DNA from: Erythrobacter sp. EC-HK427
GTDB taxonomy: Bacteria > Pseudomonadota > Alphaproteobacteria > Sphingomonadales > Sphingomonadaceae
Reading direction: 5' to 3'
NCBI RefSeq assembly: GCF_902498745.1
Contig: NZ_LR701479.1
Span: 2,559,060-2,623,059, forward strand
DNA length: 64,000 bases
The position numbers and the translations under genes were made by a program. The notes under the pieces were generated by a model. It was not told the DNA's origin, did not search any database, and saw nothing but the letters and a program-made list of their open reading frames with translations. Shown here piece by piece: positions 37,181-45,074 of the stretch (position 1 is the first letter of the stretch; each line of letters begins with the position of its first letter).

Positions 37181-38593
37181 TCAGTAGCGGTAGTGTTCCG
37201 GCTTGAACGGGCCTTCCACCGGCACGCCGATGTAATCGGCCTGCTGCTGGCTCAGCTTGGTCAGCTTCACACCCAGCTTTTCCAGATGCAGCGCGGCAAC
37301 CTTCTCGTCGAGATGCTTGGGCAGCACATACACATCGTTCTGGTACTGCGCGGCATTGGTCCACAGTTCCATCTGCGCCAGCACCTGATTGGTGAAGGAA
37401 CAGCTCATCACAAAGCTCGGGTGGCCGGTGGCGCAAGCGAGGTTCACCAGACGACCCTTGGCCAGCACGATGATCTGCTTGCCATCGGGGAAGCGCACCA
37501 GATCGGTGCCGGGCTTGAGTTCGGTCCACTCGTAGTTGGACAGCGCGCTGATCTGGATCTCGCTGTCGAAATGGCCGATATTGCAGACGATCGACATCGG
37601 CTTCATCGCCTTCATGTGATCGGCGGTGATGACGTCCTCATTGCCGGTGGTGGTGACGAAAATGTCGGCACGGGTAACAGCGTCTTCCAGCGTGGTGACT
37701 TCAAAACCTTCCATCGCTGCCTGCAGCGCGCAGATTGGATCGATTTCGCTCACCAGCACGCGCGCGCCGCCATCGCGCAGCGACTGCGCCGAGCCCTTAC
37801 CCACGTCACCGTAACCGGCCACAAAGGCAACCTTGCCCGACAGCATGACGTCGGTCGCGCGGCGGATCGCGTCGACCAGCGATTCGCGGCAGCCATACAG
37901 ATTGTCGAACTTCGACTTGGTGACACTGTCATTCACATTGATCGCGGGGAACGGCAGCTTGCCCTGCTTGGCGATGTGATAGAGGCGATGCACGCCGGTG
38001 GTGGTTTCTTCCGAAACGCCCTTCAGGTTCTTCACCGTCTCGGTCAGATAACCCGGCTTCTTGGCGATGAAGGCCTTGAGCGCGCGCTGCATTTCGATTT
38101 CTTCGGCATTGGTCGGCGCGGGCATTTCCTCGCCGGCTTCGATGCGGGCGCCCCACAGCGCGAACATGGTGGCGTCGCCGCCATCGTCGAGGATCAGGTT
38201 CGCGGTCGTGCCCTCACCGTCATTTTCCCAGTCGAAGATGCTTCCGACATAGTCCCAATATTCAGCAAGGCTTTCGCCCTTCACTGCGAACACCGGAATG
38301 TTCTTGGCAGCGATAGCAGCGGCAGCATGATCCTGTGTCGAGAAGATGTTACAGGTTGCCCAGCGCACGTCCGCGCCAAGTTCCACCAGCGTTTCAATCA
38401 GCACGGCGGTCTGGATGGTCATGTGGAGCGAGCCGGTGATGCGCGCGCCTGCAAGCGGCTTGGCGTCGCCAAATTCCGCGCGGGTCGCCATCAGACCGGG
38501 CATTTCTGTTTCGGCAATGTTGATTTCCGCACGGCCATAATCGGCGAGCGCAATATCCTTGATGATGTAGTCGGTGAAAGCGGCGTCGGCCAC
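37181..38593 (-). CDS. ahcY: adenosylhomocysteinase
   Basis: 470 residues. Hydrolyses S-adenosylhomocysteine to homocysteine and adenosine, keeping methyltransferases active. The family N terminus [20 protein letters not shown], the NAD-binding [27 protein letters not shown] and the C-terminal FKPEHYRY are all present. The frame stays open far upstream, but I start at GTG 38593: AGGAG lies seven bases before it and the protein then has normal length. Upstream lies a structured leader of about 100-150 bases, and a peroxiredoxin gene is divergent beyond it. Confidence 0.96.
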   Translation of the reverse strand: MADAAFTDYIIKDIALADYGRAEINIAETEMPGLMATRAEFGDAKPLAGARITGSLHMTIQTAVLIETLVELGADVRWATCNIFSTQDHAAAAIAAKNIPVFAVKGESLAEYWDYVGSIFDWENDGEGTTANLILDDGGDATMFALWGARIEAGEEMPAPTNAEEIEMQRALKAFIAKKPGYLTETVKNLKGVSEETTTGVHRLYHIAKQGKLPFPAINVNDSVTKSKFDNLYGCRESLVDAIRRATDVMLSGKVAFVAGYGDVGKGSAQSLRDGGARVLVSEIDPICALQAAMEGFEVTTLEDAVTRADIFVTTTGNEDVITADHMKAMKPMSIVCNIGHFDSEIQISALSNYEWTELKPGTDLVRFPDGKQIIVLAKGRLVNLACATGHPSFVMSCSFTNQVLAQMELWTNAAQYQNDVYVLPKHLDEKVAALHLEKLGVKLTKLSQQQADYIGVPVEGPFKPEHYRY

Positions 38594-38610
38594 GGGCTGC
38601 TCCTGCAAGT

Positions 38611-38703
38611 CTTCGGGGTGAAGCACTGCCGGGGCTCCGTGCAGCGCGCTTGTTGCGCTGCGCCATAGGCGTGCGGGGGCGAAGCGTAAAGCCCTCCTAT
38701 GGC
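38611..38703 (-). promoter_or_regulatory. structured 5' leader of ahcY, candidate regulatory RNA
   Basis: Reading toward ahcY: an 8-bp stem GCCATAGG/CCTATGGC (38703-38696 with 38669-38662) enclosing a GGGC/GCCC stem. Directly abutting it is a 7-bp hairpin GCAGCGC/GCGCTGC (38661-38641). Next comes a CTTC/GAAG hairpin (38623-38611), and then the AGGAG and GTG start. I looked for the published SAH-riboswitch core and did not find it. Regulatory function is inferred from structure and position only. Confidence 0.4.
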
Positions 38704-38747
38704 AGCATTTGAGCGTCCCAAAATGAGAATGGTTGCCGGAAACCATC

Positions 38748-38775
38748 TTGCGATCCGGCGTTACATTTCTATCTG
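38748..38775 (+). promoter_or_regulatory. possible peroxiredoxin promoter
   Basis: TTGCGA (38748-38753), a 16-base spacer and TATCTG (38770-38775), 31 bases before the start codon. Moderate match only. Confidence 0.35.
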
Positions 38776-38806
38776 TATGAAAATTCAGGTCCATGGAGGT
38801 TAACAA

Positions 38807-39286
38807 ATGCCCATTTCCAAAGGTGAAAAACTGCCCGACGTCACTCTGGTGCACGCCACCAGCGACGGCCCCAACCAGATGCAGGCAAGCGAGTTTTTCG
38901 CCGGCAAGAAGGTCGCCCTGTTCGCCGTCCCCGGCGCGTTCACCCCGACCTGTTCGGCCAAGCACTTGCCGGGTTTTGTTGAAAAGGCCGCCGAGCTGAA
39001 AGCCAGGGGCATTGACGAGATCGCCTGCACGTCGGTGAACGATGCTTTCGTAATGAACGCATGGAAGCAGGCCGCCGGATCGGACGATATCAAGATGCTC
39101 GCCGATGGTAGCGCCACCTTCGCCAAGGCACTGGGCCTCGATGCGGACTTCTCCGCCTATGGCATGGGCACCCGCTCGAACCGCTATTCGATGCTGGTGG
39201 AAGACGGTGTCGTCACCCAGCTGAATGTCGAGGGTCCGGGCGAATTCGGCGTCTCCAGCGCGGAGCACCTGCTCGGGCAGCTGTAA
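38807..39286 (+). CDS. peroxiredoxin, Prx5-type
   Basis: 159 residues. The active-site segment [17 protein letters not shown], with the peroxidatic Cys in PTCS, and the [14 protein letters not shown]-terminal strand mark a Prx5-group thiol peroxidase, reduced by glutathione/glutaredoxin or thioredoxin. Cytoplasmic, no signal peptide. The Shine-Dalgarno GGAGGT sits six bases before the ATG. The gene is divergent from ahcY, with a 213-base region between, and is followed by a terminator. Confidence 0.94.
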   Translation: MPISKGEKLPDVTLVHATSDGPNQMQASEFFAGKKVALFAVPGAFTPTCSAKHLPGFVEKAAELKARGIDEIACTSVNDAFVMNAWKQAAGSDDIKMLADGSATFAKALGLDADFSAYGMGTRSNRYSMLVEDGVVTQLNVEGPGEFGVSSAEHLLGQL

Positions 39287-39316
39287 TCGCTAAAAATGAT
39301 AGCATTTGCGCAGTGA

Positions 39317-39343
39317 GGGCATCCCGGAAGGAGTGCCCCTTTT
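39317..39343 (+). terminator. terminator after the peroxiredoxin gene
   Basis: GGGCA (39317-39321) pairs with TGCCC (39334-39338), the interior TCC/GGA extends the fold, and TTTT follows at 39340-39343. Confidence 0.65.
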
Positions 39344-39429
39344 GCTTCGGGGTGGCGCAGGACTGCCCCGCCTATGCCTCGTAAGCGCTGAGCGACAGAC
39401 GCCCTACCGCTCCAAGCCGCAAACGCGCC

Positions 39430-40722
39430 CTAATCCGCCCACTCCACATCGACGCCAAGGCTGTCGATATTGGGCACGAAATCCGGGTGCGCGCGGCGGA
39501 TCGGGTCGGCGTCGAGGATCGTGCTTTCGCCATCGATGCTCGCCGCGACCATCAGCATCGCGATGGCGACGCGGATGATATAGGGGCTGGTGACAGTGGC
39601 CGGGCGCAGCTTGTCCCCGCCGAAGGTGATCAGTCGGTGCGGATCGCACAACAATGTATGCGCGCCGAAGAGGCTCAGTTCGGTGTGCCAGGTCAGCCCG
39701 CCTTCATAGACCTTGTTCCAGAACATCGTCTGGCCCTTCGCCTTCACGCCCAGCGCGATAAAGATAGGCAGCAAATCTGCCGGGATATAGGGCCACGGCG
39801 CGGCCTCCACCTTGGTGGTGATGTGCGAGGTGAAATTCTGCTGCACCACCAGCTCGGCAGGCGCATTGAGGCGCGACCAGCCATCCTTGTGTTCGACATG
39901 GGCGCCGAATTTCTCGAACGTGCGGTCGATAAGCATGAAGTCTTCGGGCCGCGTGTTGCGCACCGAGATGTCCCCGCCCGTCACTGCGGCGAGCGCAAGG
40001 AACGTCGCGATCTCGTGGAAATCCTCGACAAAGGTGTAATCCACCGGCTCGAACCGGTCGCAGCCATCGACGCCCACCATCGATGTGCCCTTGCCGCGAA
40101 TGGTGCAGCCCATCGCTTCAAGGAAGGTGCACATTTCCTGCACGTGCGGTTCGCACGCGGCGTTGACGATCTGGCTTGTGCCTTTGGACGCCAGCGCGCT
40201 GATGATGAAATTCTCGGTCGTGGTGACGGAGGCATATTCCAGCCACATCCGCGTACCTTCGCCCTTCGTGCTTTTGCGGAAGACGATGTCCTTGCCTTCG
40301 TAGGAAACGTCCGCCCCGAAAGCCTTGAACACCTGCACGTGCGGATCGATTTCACGCGCGCCCAGCGTGCAGCCCTTCACCTCATGTTCCAGACGGGCCT
40401 CGCCCAAACGGGCGAGCAGGCCGGGGATCATCATGATCGACGCGCGCATCGCCTGCGGCAAAGTCGCCTTGGCGCTGCTGGATATGGTCGAGTGGTCAAT
40501 CTCCAGCGTCTTTGCCGCCTTGTCCCACGCGATCGTGGTGCCGAGATCGGTGAAGAAAGCGAAGATGCGCTGCACATCGGTGATTTCGGGCACATTGCGC
40601 AGCATGATCGGCGCGTCAGACAGCAAGGTCGCGCAGAGGACCGGCAAAACCGCGTTCTTGTTCGCCGATGGATCGATCTTGCCTTTAAGGGGCTGCCCGC
40701 CCCGAACATATAGCGCCGTCAT
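39430..40722 (-). CDS. divergent MurA-like enolpyruvyl transferase
   Basis: 430 residues with the EPSP-synthase/MurA fold. MurA joins enolpyruvate to UDP-GlcNAc, the first step of peptidoglycan synthesis. Active-site positions seem kept: Lys22-Asn23 in ANKNAVLP, Cys118 in KGCTLGAR (the fosfomycin-reactive Cys), an Asp in YIPADLLPIF, and an Arg in YIIRVAIA. Many other blocks differ from classic MurA: SANKN replaces SGAKN, and EDFHEIATFLALAAVTGG replaces the usual PDRIE-GT segment. It is either a paralogue or a lineage-specific replacement. GAGGT lies before the ATG. It is 49 bases downstream of folE on the same strand. Confidence 0.82.
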   Translation of the reverse strand: MTALYVRGGQPLKGKIDPSANKNAVLPVLCATLLSDAPIMLRNVPEITDVQRIFAFFTDLGTTIAWDKAAKTLEIDHSTISSSAKATLPQAMRASIMMIPGLLARLGEARLEHEVKGCTLGAREIDPHVQVFKAFGADVSYEGKDIVFRKSTKGEGTRMWLEYASVTTTENFIISALASKGTSQIVNAACEPHVQEMCTFLEAMGCTIRGKGTSMVGVDGCDRFEPVDYTFVEDFHEIATFLALAAVTGGDISVRNTRPEDFMLIDRTFEKFGAHVEHKDGWSRLNAPAELVVQQNFTSHITTKVEAAPWPYIPADLLPIFIALGVKAKGQTMFWNKVYEGGLTWHTELSLFGAHTLLCDPHRLITFGGDKLRPATVTSPYIIRVAIAMLMVAASIDGESTILDADPIRRAHPDFVPNIDSLGVDVEWAD

Positions 40723-40771
40723 GGAATACCTCGATAGATTCAGGCGCGCCTACAGGGTGTTCGGGGGGCGA

Positions 40772-41371
40772 TCAATATCCCATCAGCTTGAGCACTTCCT
40801 CGCGGCTGCGCGAATCGCTGCGGAAGGTGCCCATCACCTTGCTGGTGACCATGCCAACGCCGGGGGTGCGCACGCCGCGCGCGGTCATGCAGGCATGGCT
40901 CGCCTCGATCACCACTGCCACGCCGCGCGGGTTGAGATTGTCCCAGATGCACTGCGCCACTTCTGCCGTCAGCCGCTCCTGAATCTGCAAACGCCGCGCG
41001 AAGCCGTGCAGCACGCGGGCGAGTTTGGAAATGCCCACGACATTGTCGGTCGGCAAATAGGCAATCGCCGCCTTGCCGATGATCGGCGCCATGTGGTGCT
41101 CGCAATGGCTGTGGAACGGAATATCCTTTAGCAGCACGATCTCGTCATAGCCGCCGACTTCTTCGAACACCCGCGACAGATGAACCGCCGGATCCTCGTC
41201 ATAACCCTGGCAGTATTCCTTCCATGCCCGCGCCACCCGCTTGGGCGTGTCGAGCAAGCCTTCGCGCGTCGGATCGTCACCCGTCCAGCGGATCAGCGTG
41301 CGGATGGCTTCCTGCACGTCCTCCGGAACATCGGGCTTGGCCAGAGGATTGGCTGGCGTGGATGCGGTCAT
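40772..41371 (-). CDS. folE: GTP cyclohydrolase I
   Basis: 199 residues. Opens GTP to dihydroneopterin triphosphate, first step of tetrahydrofolate synthesis. Zinc-binding and catalytic residues lie in [13 protein letters not shown] and in [11 protein letters not shown]; other family segments are [23 protein letters not shown] and TSKVMGTFR. The ATG overlaps the stop of the phospholipase-D-family gene (ATGA), so the two are cotranscribed. Confidence 0.97.
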   Translation of the reverse strand: MTASTPANPLAKPDVPEDVQEAIRTLIRWTGDDPTREGLLDTPKRVARAWKEYCQGYDEDPAVHLSRVFEEVGGYDEIVLLKDIPFHSHCEHHMAPIIGKAAIAYLPTDNVVGISKLARVLHGFARRLQIQERLTAEVAQCIWDNLNPRGVAVVIEASHACMTARGVRTPGVGMVTSKVMGTFRSDSRSREEVLKLMGY

Positions 41372-42897
41372 GAAAATCTACGCTTTCTGCTGAGAGCATT
41401 GCGGGCCTTTGCCAATACGCTGCCCGGTCGGAAAAGGCCATGTCTAGGCTCTCGAACGGTGAAGAGGTGTTCCGGTTCCTCGGGATCGAAAAGTTGCCGG
41501 TCTGCCAGCGCGCTGAGCAGGCTTTCATCCACAGTCGGGTGGAAGGGCCGCAAATGGCGGTGCGTGCTATCACCCGCGGCGGCGATCAGGCTGGCCATAC
41601 TGTCATGCCGCGCGGCAATCTCGGGCATATTTTCCTCCCGCACCCCCAGATGTTCGGCAAGCAGCGCGTAGCGAAGGGCGCGGATGCCCTCCTCGGCCTT
41701 GGCGTTGCCTTTACGGGCGCAATCGATGAAGACATCGCATTCGCTATCCAACCCCATCGAACGGTTGTTCATATTGGCAGAACCGATGCGCAGGATGCGA
41801 TCGTCCACGATCATCAGCTTGGCATGGACATAAATCGGCGTGTCTTCATTATAGGGCACAAAGAGATGGAAGCGGTCGAGGCAGTCAAGTTCTTGCAACG
41901 CCTCGTATAACCGTGCCCTTGCCGGAGACATGGCGCTGTTTTCAAGCCAGCTTTCTGCCTCCAGCGGCATGACGAAGACAAATTCGGGCGGATTGTCTTC
42001 GGCAAGGCGCTTCGCAATCGCCTCGCAAATCGTACGCGAGGTCAGGAACTGGTTTTCGACATAGACGAACAATTTGGCGGCGGCGATCTGGTCGAGGAAG
42101 AGCTGCTCGACCTCATCAATCTTGGGCACTTCGCCATAGGCGGCGCGGGTTCGGGAAATGCCGACCTCGATGTCCTCGAAGTCTGCCGAAAGGCCCTCGG
42201 GCCACGCAGATTGCACATTGGAGCCAAGCACCGGCAAAGCCTTGCCTCCTGCCTGAATCCAACGCGACCGTCCCAGGCCATCGAGCGCGGCAGCCGCGTC
42301 CCCTTCCACAAACATCGCCACATCGTGCCATGGGCCGTAAGGCCGCTTGCTGGGCCCGCGCCGCCGCGAGTCCTTCGGCCGGTGCTCGCGCGTGTCCCAT
42401 CGCCCGGTGGTCAGATCGATCCCGCCGCAAACGGCGAAATCGCAGTCGATCACGACAATCTTCTGGTGGTGCGAGCAGGCCACGGGGTGCGCTGTGTCGA
42501 ATTTGAAGTCGATCCGCCGGTGCGGCCACCAGCGCAACAAATCGAGCATCATCGCGCCGCGCGAGAAGAACTGGAAGACGCCGTAACTCCATTTCAGGAT
42601 GCGGATTTCCAGATTGGGACGGTTGCGGCTCAGCCAAACGATAAAGCTGCCGAGGCGCGAAGGATAATTCCGCCGCCAGCCCTTTTGCCACCACCGTCGC
42701 CCGCGGCTGAGATGGATGCGCGTATCGAAATCCCACCCGATCAGCAGGATGCGCTGCTGTGCATTAAGCATCGCTTGCTGGATCAGGTCGAAATAGTCTT
42801 CGCCATCAACCACCACGCGTACCCGGCGCGCGCGGGCATAGCGCCACACGCCGGGTTCAACCGAGTTGTCGTCCAACCCATCGTCGATGTCGGGCAA
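41368..42897 (-). CDS. phospholipase D family protein (cardiolipin-synthase-like)
   Basis: 509 residues with two HKD motifs: HHQKIVVID in the first half and HAKLMIVDD in the second, followed by [19 protein letters not shown]. This is the two-domain layout of phospholipase D, phosphatidyltransferases and cardiolipin synthases. There is no N-terminal membrane helix pair, so it differs from ClsA and looks more like a soluble or peripheral PLD. Substrate not readable. It is first in a run with folE and the MurA-like gene. Confidence 0.9.
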   Translation of the reverse strand: MPDIDDGLDDNSVEPGVWRYARARRVRVVVDGEDYFDLIQQAMLNAQQRILLIGWDFDTRIHLSRGRRWWQKGWRRNYPSRLGSFIVWLSRNRPNLEIRILKWSYGVFQFFSRGAMMLDLLRWWPHRRIDFKFDTAHPVACSHHQKIVVIDCDFAVCGGIDLTTGRWDTREHRPKDSRRRGPSKRPYGPWHDVAMFVEGDAAAALDGLGRSRWIQAGGKALPVLGSNVQSAWPEGLSADFEDIEVGISRTRAAYGEVPKIDEVEQLFLDQIAAAKLFVYVENQFLTSRTICEAIAKRLAEDNPPEFVFVMPLEAESWLENSAMSPARARLYEALQELDCLDRFHLFVPYNEDTPIYVHAKLMIVDDRILRIGSANMNNRSMGLDSECDVFIDCARKGNAKAEEGIRALRYALLAEHLGVREENMPEIAARHDSMASLIAAAGDSTHRHLRPFHPTVDESLLSALADRQLFDPEEPEHLFTVREPRHGLFRPGSVLAKARNALSRKRRFS

Positions 42898-43021
42898 GTT
42901 GGTGATGCGGAGTCTCCCGAACCTATCTTAGGCCCGTGTGACGCGAATGGGCGGTCAGCGGAAGCTGGTCAAGAATTAGCTCGCTGTTACGGCAGAGCCA
43001 CTCCCCGCCACACCGAAAAGC

Positions 43022-43056
43022 AAAAAAGGGACCGCCTTTGCAGGCAGTCCCTTTTT
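43022..43056 (-). terminator. terminator after tRNA-Arg
   Basis: On the minus strand GGGAC/GTCCC (43051-43047 with 43032-43028) plus an inner GCC/GGC stem, then six T residues (43027-43022). A-rich bases on the other side make it nearly symmetrical, so it may act in both directions. Confidence 0.85.
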
Positions 43057-43057
43057 A

Positions 43058-43134
43058 TGGCGCACCCGGAAGGATTCGAACCTCCGACCACCTGATTCGT
43101 AGTCAGGTACTCTATCCAGCTGAGCTACGGGTGC
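43058..43134 (-). tRNA. tRNA-Arg (anticodon ACG), CCA encoded
   Basis: Minus-strand acceptor GCACCCG/CGGGTGC, D arm AGCTCAGCTGGATAGAG, anticodon stem CTGA/TCAG with loop containing ACG (A34 normally becomes inosine), T arm GGTTCGAATCC, discriminator G and encoded CCA (43060-43058). Total 77 bases. Confidence 0.96.
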
Positions 43135-43181
43135 GCTGGAGGAGGCGGCACATAAGCGGGGCATTGGCGCTTGGCAAGGCT

Positions 43182-43625
43182 CTAATCCGATTTGTGGGGC
43201 TTTTTCAGCGCCGGTCCCATATCCAGCTGCGCAAGCAGGCGCCGGTCCATCGGGGCAAGCGGCAGGTCTTGCGCCGATGCAGGGGTGAACCAGCCCACTC
43301 TTTGCCCCTCGCGCGGCACGGGAACGCCGGCATTCTGGCGCGTGCTGTAAAGAAACAGGACAATGCGGCTTTGCTGGCTTTCCTCGGCAAATCCCGAGGG
43401 GACGAACTGGTGCGGATCGAGGTGTAACCCAAGCTCCTCCTCGATCTCCCGCACCAGCGAGTCCCTCGGTGATTCCCCCGCTTCAACCTTGCCTCCTGGA
43501 AACTCCCACAGTCCGCCATGGTGCTTGCCTGAAGGCCGTTCCTGAAGCAGCAAACGCCCCTCATCATCGATCAGCGCCAGCGCCACCACGGGCAGCCATG
43601 TCGGGATATTTTCCACGTTAACCAT
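43182..43625 (-). CDS. mutT: 8-oxo-dGTP diphosphatase (MutT, Nudix family)
   Basis: 147 residues. The Nudix box runs from GGKVEAGE to REIEEELG (about residues 45-67) and fits the GX5EX7REUXEEXGU pattern. The upstream part LLLQERPSGKHHGGLWEFP is typical of MutT, which sanitises oxidised dGTP. The ATG at 43625 has GGGAGA nine bases before it. It is divergent from the first Flp pilin gene. Confidence 0.92.
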   Translation of the reverse strand: MVNVENIPTWLPVVALALIDDEGRLLLQERPSGKHHGGLWEFPGGKVEAGESPRDSLVREIEEELGLHLDPHQFVPSGFAEESQQSRIVLFLYSTRQNAGVPVPREGQRVGWFTPASAQDLPLAPMDRRLLAQLDMGPALKKPHKSD

Positions 43626-43696
43626 CTGGTGAAATCTCCCGTTTACCCACACTTGCGAAAAAGTGCCCTATCGCGCCTCTTACATTCGGAAAACCT

Positions 43697-43885
43697 ATGT
43701 CGGCACAACATTTCCTGAAACGGTTGCTGCACGACGATCGCGGCGCAACCGCCGTTGAATATGGTCTGATCGTGGCATTGATCTTCATCGCCATGATTGT
43801 CGCGCTGCAAGGCCTTGCCACCGAAACCGTCACCATGTGGAACGGGGTAGACAGCAAAGTCGTCGCCGCACGTGGCGGCGCATGA
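43697..43885 (+). CDS. Flp/Fap-type pilin, copy 1 (divergent)
   Basis: 62 residues. The prepilin cleavage site G/ATAVEY fits the Flp pattern G/XXXXEY, with Glu at +5 and Tyr at +6, followed by a 20-residue hydrophobic helix. Flp pilins are assembled by the Tad (Cpa) machinery into adhesive pili. No tad/cpa assembly genes are in the window. This copy is the least similar of the four (C-terminal TMWNGVDSKVVAARGGA) and has no terminator directly after it. Confidence 0.88.
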   Translation: MSAQHFLKRLLHDDRGATAVEYGLIVALIFIAMIVALQGLATETVTMWNGVDSKVVAARGGA

Positions 43886-43945
43886 TGGCAAGCCGCCCGT
43901 TTGAACGAACATCGGTTTGAACCGACACACGCAGGACAGAATCGC

Positions 43946-44128
43946 ATGAACTATTTCGAGTACGTCATCCGCGACGAACAGGGTGCAACCGCTATTGAAT
44001 ACGGGCTGATCGCCATGCTGGTCGCTGTCGCCGCGGTCACAGCAATGCAGAACCTCGGAACCGAGATGAGCACGATGTACAACGGTGTCCAGACCAAGAT
44101 GATCGCAGCCAACTCAGCAAACGCTTAG
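43946..44128 (+). CDS. Flp/Fap-type pilin, copy 2
   Basis: 60 residues, MNYFEYVIRDEQ then the cleavage site G/ATAIEY and the pilin helix, ending AANSANA. The ATG at 43946 is preferred to a TTG at 43901 because it gives the same length and leader (12 residues before the cleavage-site Gly) as copies 3 and 4. It starts 412 bases before copy 3 and is followed by its own terminator. Confidence 0.93.
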   Translation: MNYFEYVIRDEQGATAIEYGLIAMLVAVAAVTAMQNLGTEMSTMYNGVQTKMIAANSANA

Positions 44129-44150
44129 GTTGGTCAGACTGGAGCATAAA

Positions 44151-44182
44151 CGGGCGGTAGGGCAACCTGCCGCCCGTTTTCT
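44151..44182 (+). terminator. terminator after Flp copy 2
   Basis: An 11-bp stem CGGGCGGTAGG/CCTGCCGCCCG with loop GCAA and four T residues. The same hairpin, slightly varied, follows copies 3 and 4. Confidence 0.9.
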
Positions 44183-44357
44183 ATATTCCTCGATCGTCAG
44201 CATCGGGAAGACACCAACTGGCGGCATTTCGATACGAGTCAAAATTCTTCCGGGCGGGGTTAGGATTTTATCAAGGACTTGCCCCTAGAAGTATCCGTAG
44301 CCGCGCGGGAAACGCTGCTGCGGCCGGGTATCAAAGACAAGACACCAGGAGACTAAC

Positions 44358-44540
44358 ATGACCTTTTTCAAGAACCTCGTCCGTGACGAGCAGGGTGCCA
44401 CCGCCATCGAATACGGCCTGATTGCTGCGCTGATCGCCGTTGCTGCGATCACCGCCATGCAGAGCCTCGGCACCGAGCTGAGCTCGACCTTCAACAACGT
44501 GAAGACCGAGCTGACCACTGCGAACTCGGCCAACGCCTAA
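44358..44540 (+). CDS. Flp/Fap-type pilin, copy 3
   Basis: 60 residues, MTFFKNLVRDEQ, cleavage site G/ATAIEY, and the C terminus FNNVKTELTTANSANA. It differs from copy 4 at only two residues, near the C terminus. The ATG is preceded by the leader bases CCAGGAGACTAAC, also found before copy 4. Its regular placement and its own promoter region and terminator indicate an independently transcribed monomeric unit. Confidence 0.95.
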   Translation: MTFFKNLVRDEQGATAIEYGLIAALIAVAAITAMQSLGTELSSTFNNVKTELTTANSANA

Positions 44541-44562
44541 TCGCAAGCTGACGCTAAGAACG

Positions 44563-44597
44563 AAGGGCGGCAGGGCAACCTGCCGCCCTTTTGTTTT
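44563..44597 (+). terminator. terminator after Flp copy 3
   Basis: A 12-bp stem AAGGGCGGCAGG/CCTGCCGCCCTT, loop GCAA, then TTGTTTTG. The stem is perfect. Confidence 0.9.
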
Positions 44598-44767
44598 GTC
44601 CAAAGCAGGCTCACATCTCACACAAAGACCCGAACTTGATGGGCATTCAGTGATTTATCTCGGCTCCTTTAAGGCCTTGGTAAGAGCTTTGCCCTACTTC
44701 GAACGCTGTGAGGTTGGATCAATACTATCCTTGCAGGGTATCGAAGACTAAAAACTAGGAGACTAAC

Positions 44768-44950
44768 ATGACTTTTTTCAAGAACCTCGTCCGTGACGAG
44801 CAGGGCGCGACCGCCATCGAATACGGCCTGATTGCTGCTCTGATCGCTGTTGCTGCGATCACCGCCATGCAGAGCCTCGGCACCGAGCTGAGCTCGACCT
44901 TCAACAACGTGAAGACCGAGCTGACCGCAGCGAACTCGTCGAACGCCTAA
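44768..44950 (+). CDS. Flp/Fap-type pilin, copy 4
   Basis: 60 residues, nearly identical in protein and DNA to copy 3, with mainly silent differences; it ends TAANSSNA instead of TTANSANA. It starts 410 bases after copy 3. The shared 5' bases (GGTATC-AAGAC, then AGGAGACTAAC) show that the duplicated unit includes at least the ribosome-binding region and the terminator. Confidence 0.95.
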   Translation: MTFFKNLVRDEQGATAIEYGLIAALIAVAAITAMQSLGTELSSTFNNVKTELTAANSSNA

Positions 44951-44971
44951 TCGCGCTCATACGACAAACGG

Positions 44972-45006
44972 AAGGGCGGCAGGACAACCTGTCGCCCTTT
45001 TGTTTT
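44972..45006 (+). terminator. terminator after Flp copy 4
   Basis: Stem AAGGGCGGCAGG/CCTGTCGCCCTT with one G-T pair, loop ACAA, then TTGTTTTG. Confidence 0.88.
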
Positions 45007-45015
45007 GCGCAAAGC

Positions 45016-45054
45016 AAAAAGACGGGCCGCTCCATCGCTGGGGCGGCCCTTCTT
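45016..45054 (-). terminator. terminator after the M48 protease gene
   Basis: GGGCCGC (45024-45030) pairs with GCGGCCC (45043-45049). On the minus strand it is followed by GTCTTTTT, which suits the protease gene ending at 45075; TTCTT on the other side may add plus-strand activity. Confidence 0.75.
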
Positions 45055-45074
45055 GTGTATTTGCACGGAGCCGG

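Noticed and set aside
38594..38806. Known SAH riboswitch before ahcY
   Set aside because: The published conserved core was looked for by eye and not found, so the leader is reported only as an unassigned structure.
38594..39268. 225-residue N-terminal extension of AhcY
   Set aside because: The extension runs antisense through the peroxiredoxin gene. AhcY has normal length from GTG 38593, which has a good Shine-Dalgarno.
39430..40722. Calling the MurA-like gene plain murA
   Set aside because: Catalytic residues match, but several otherwise conserved blocks differ, so the symbol was left blank.
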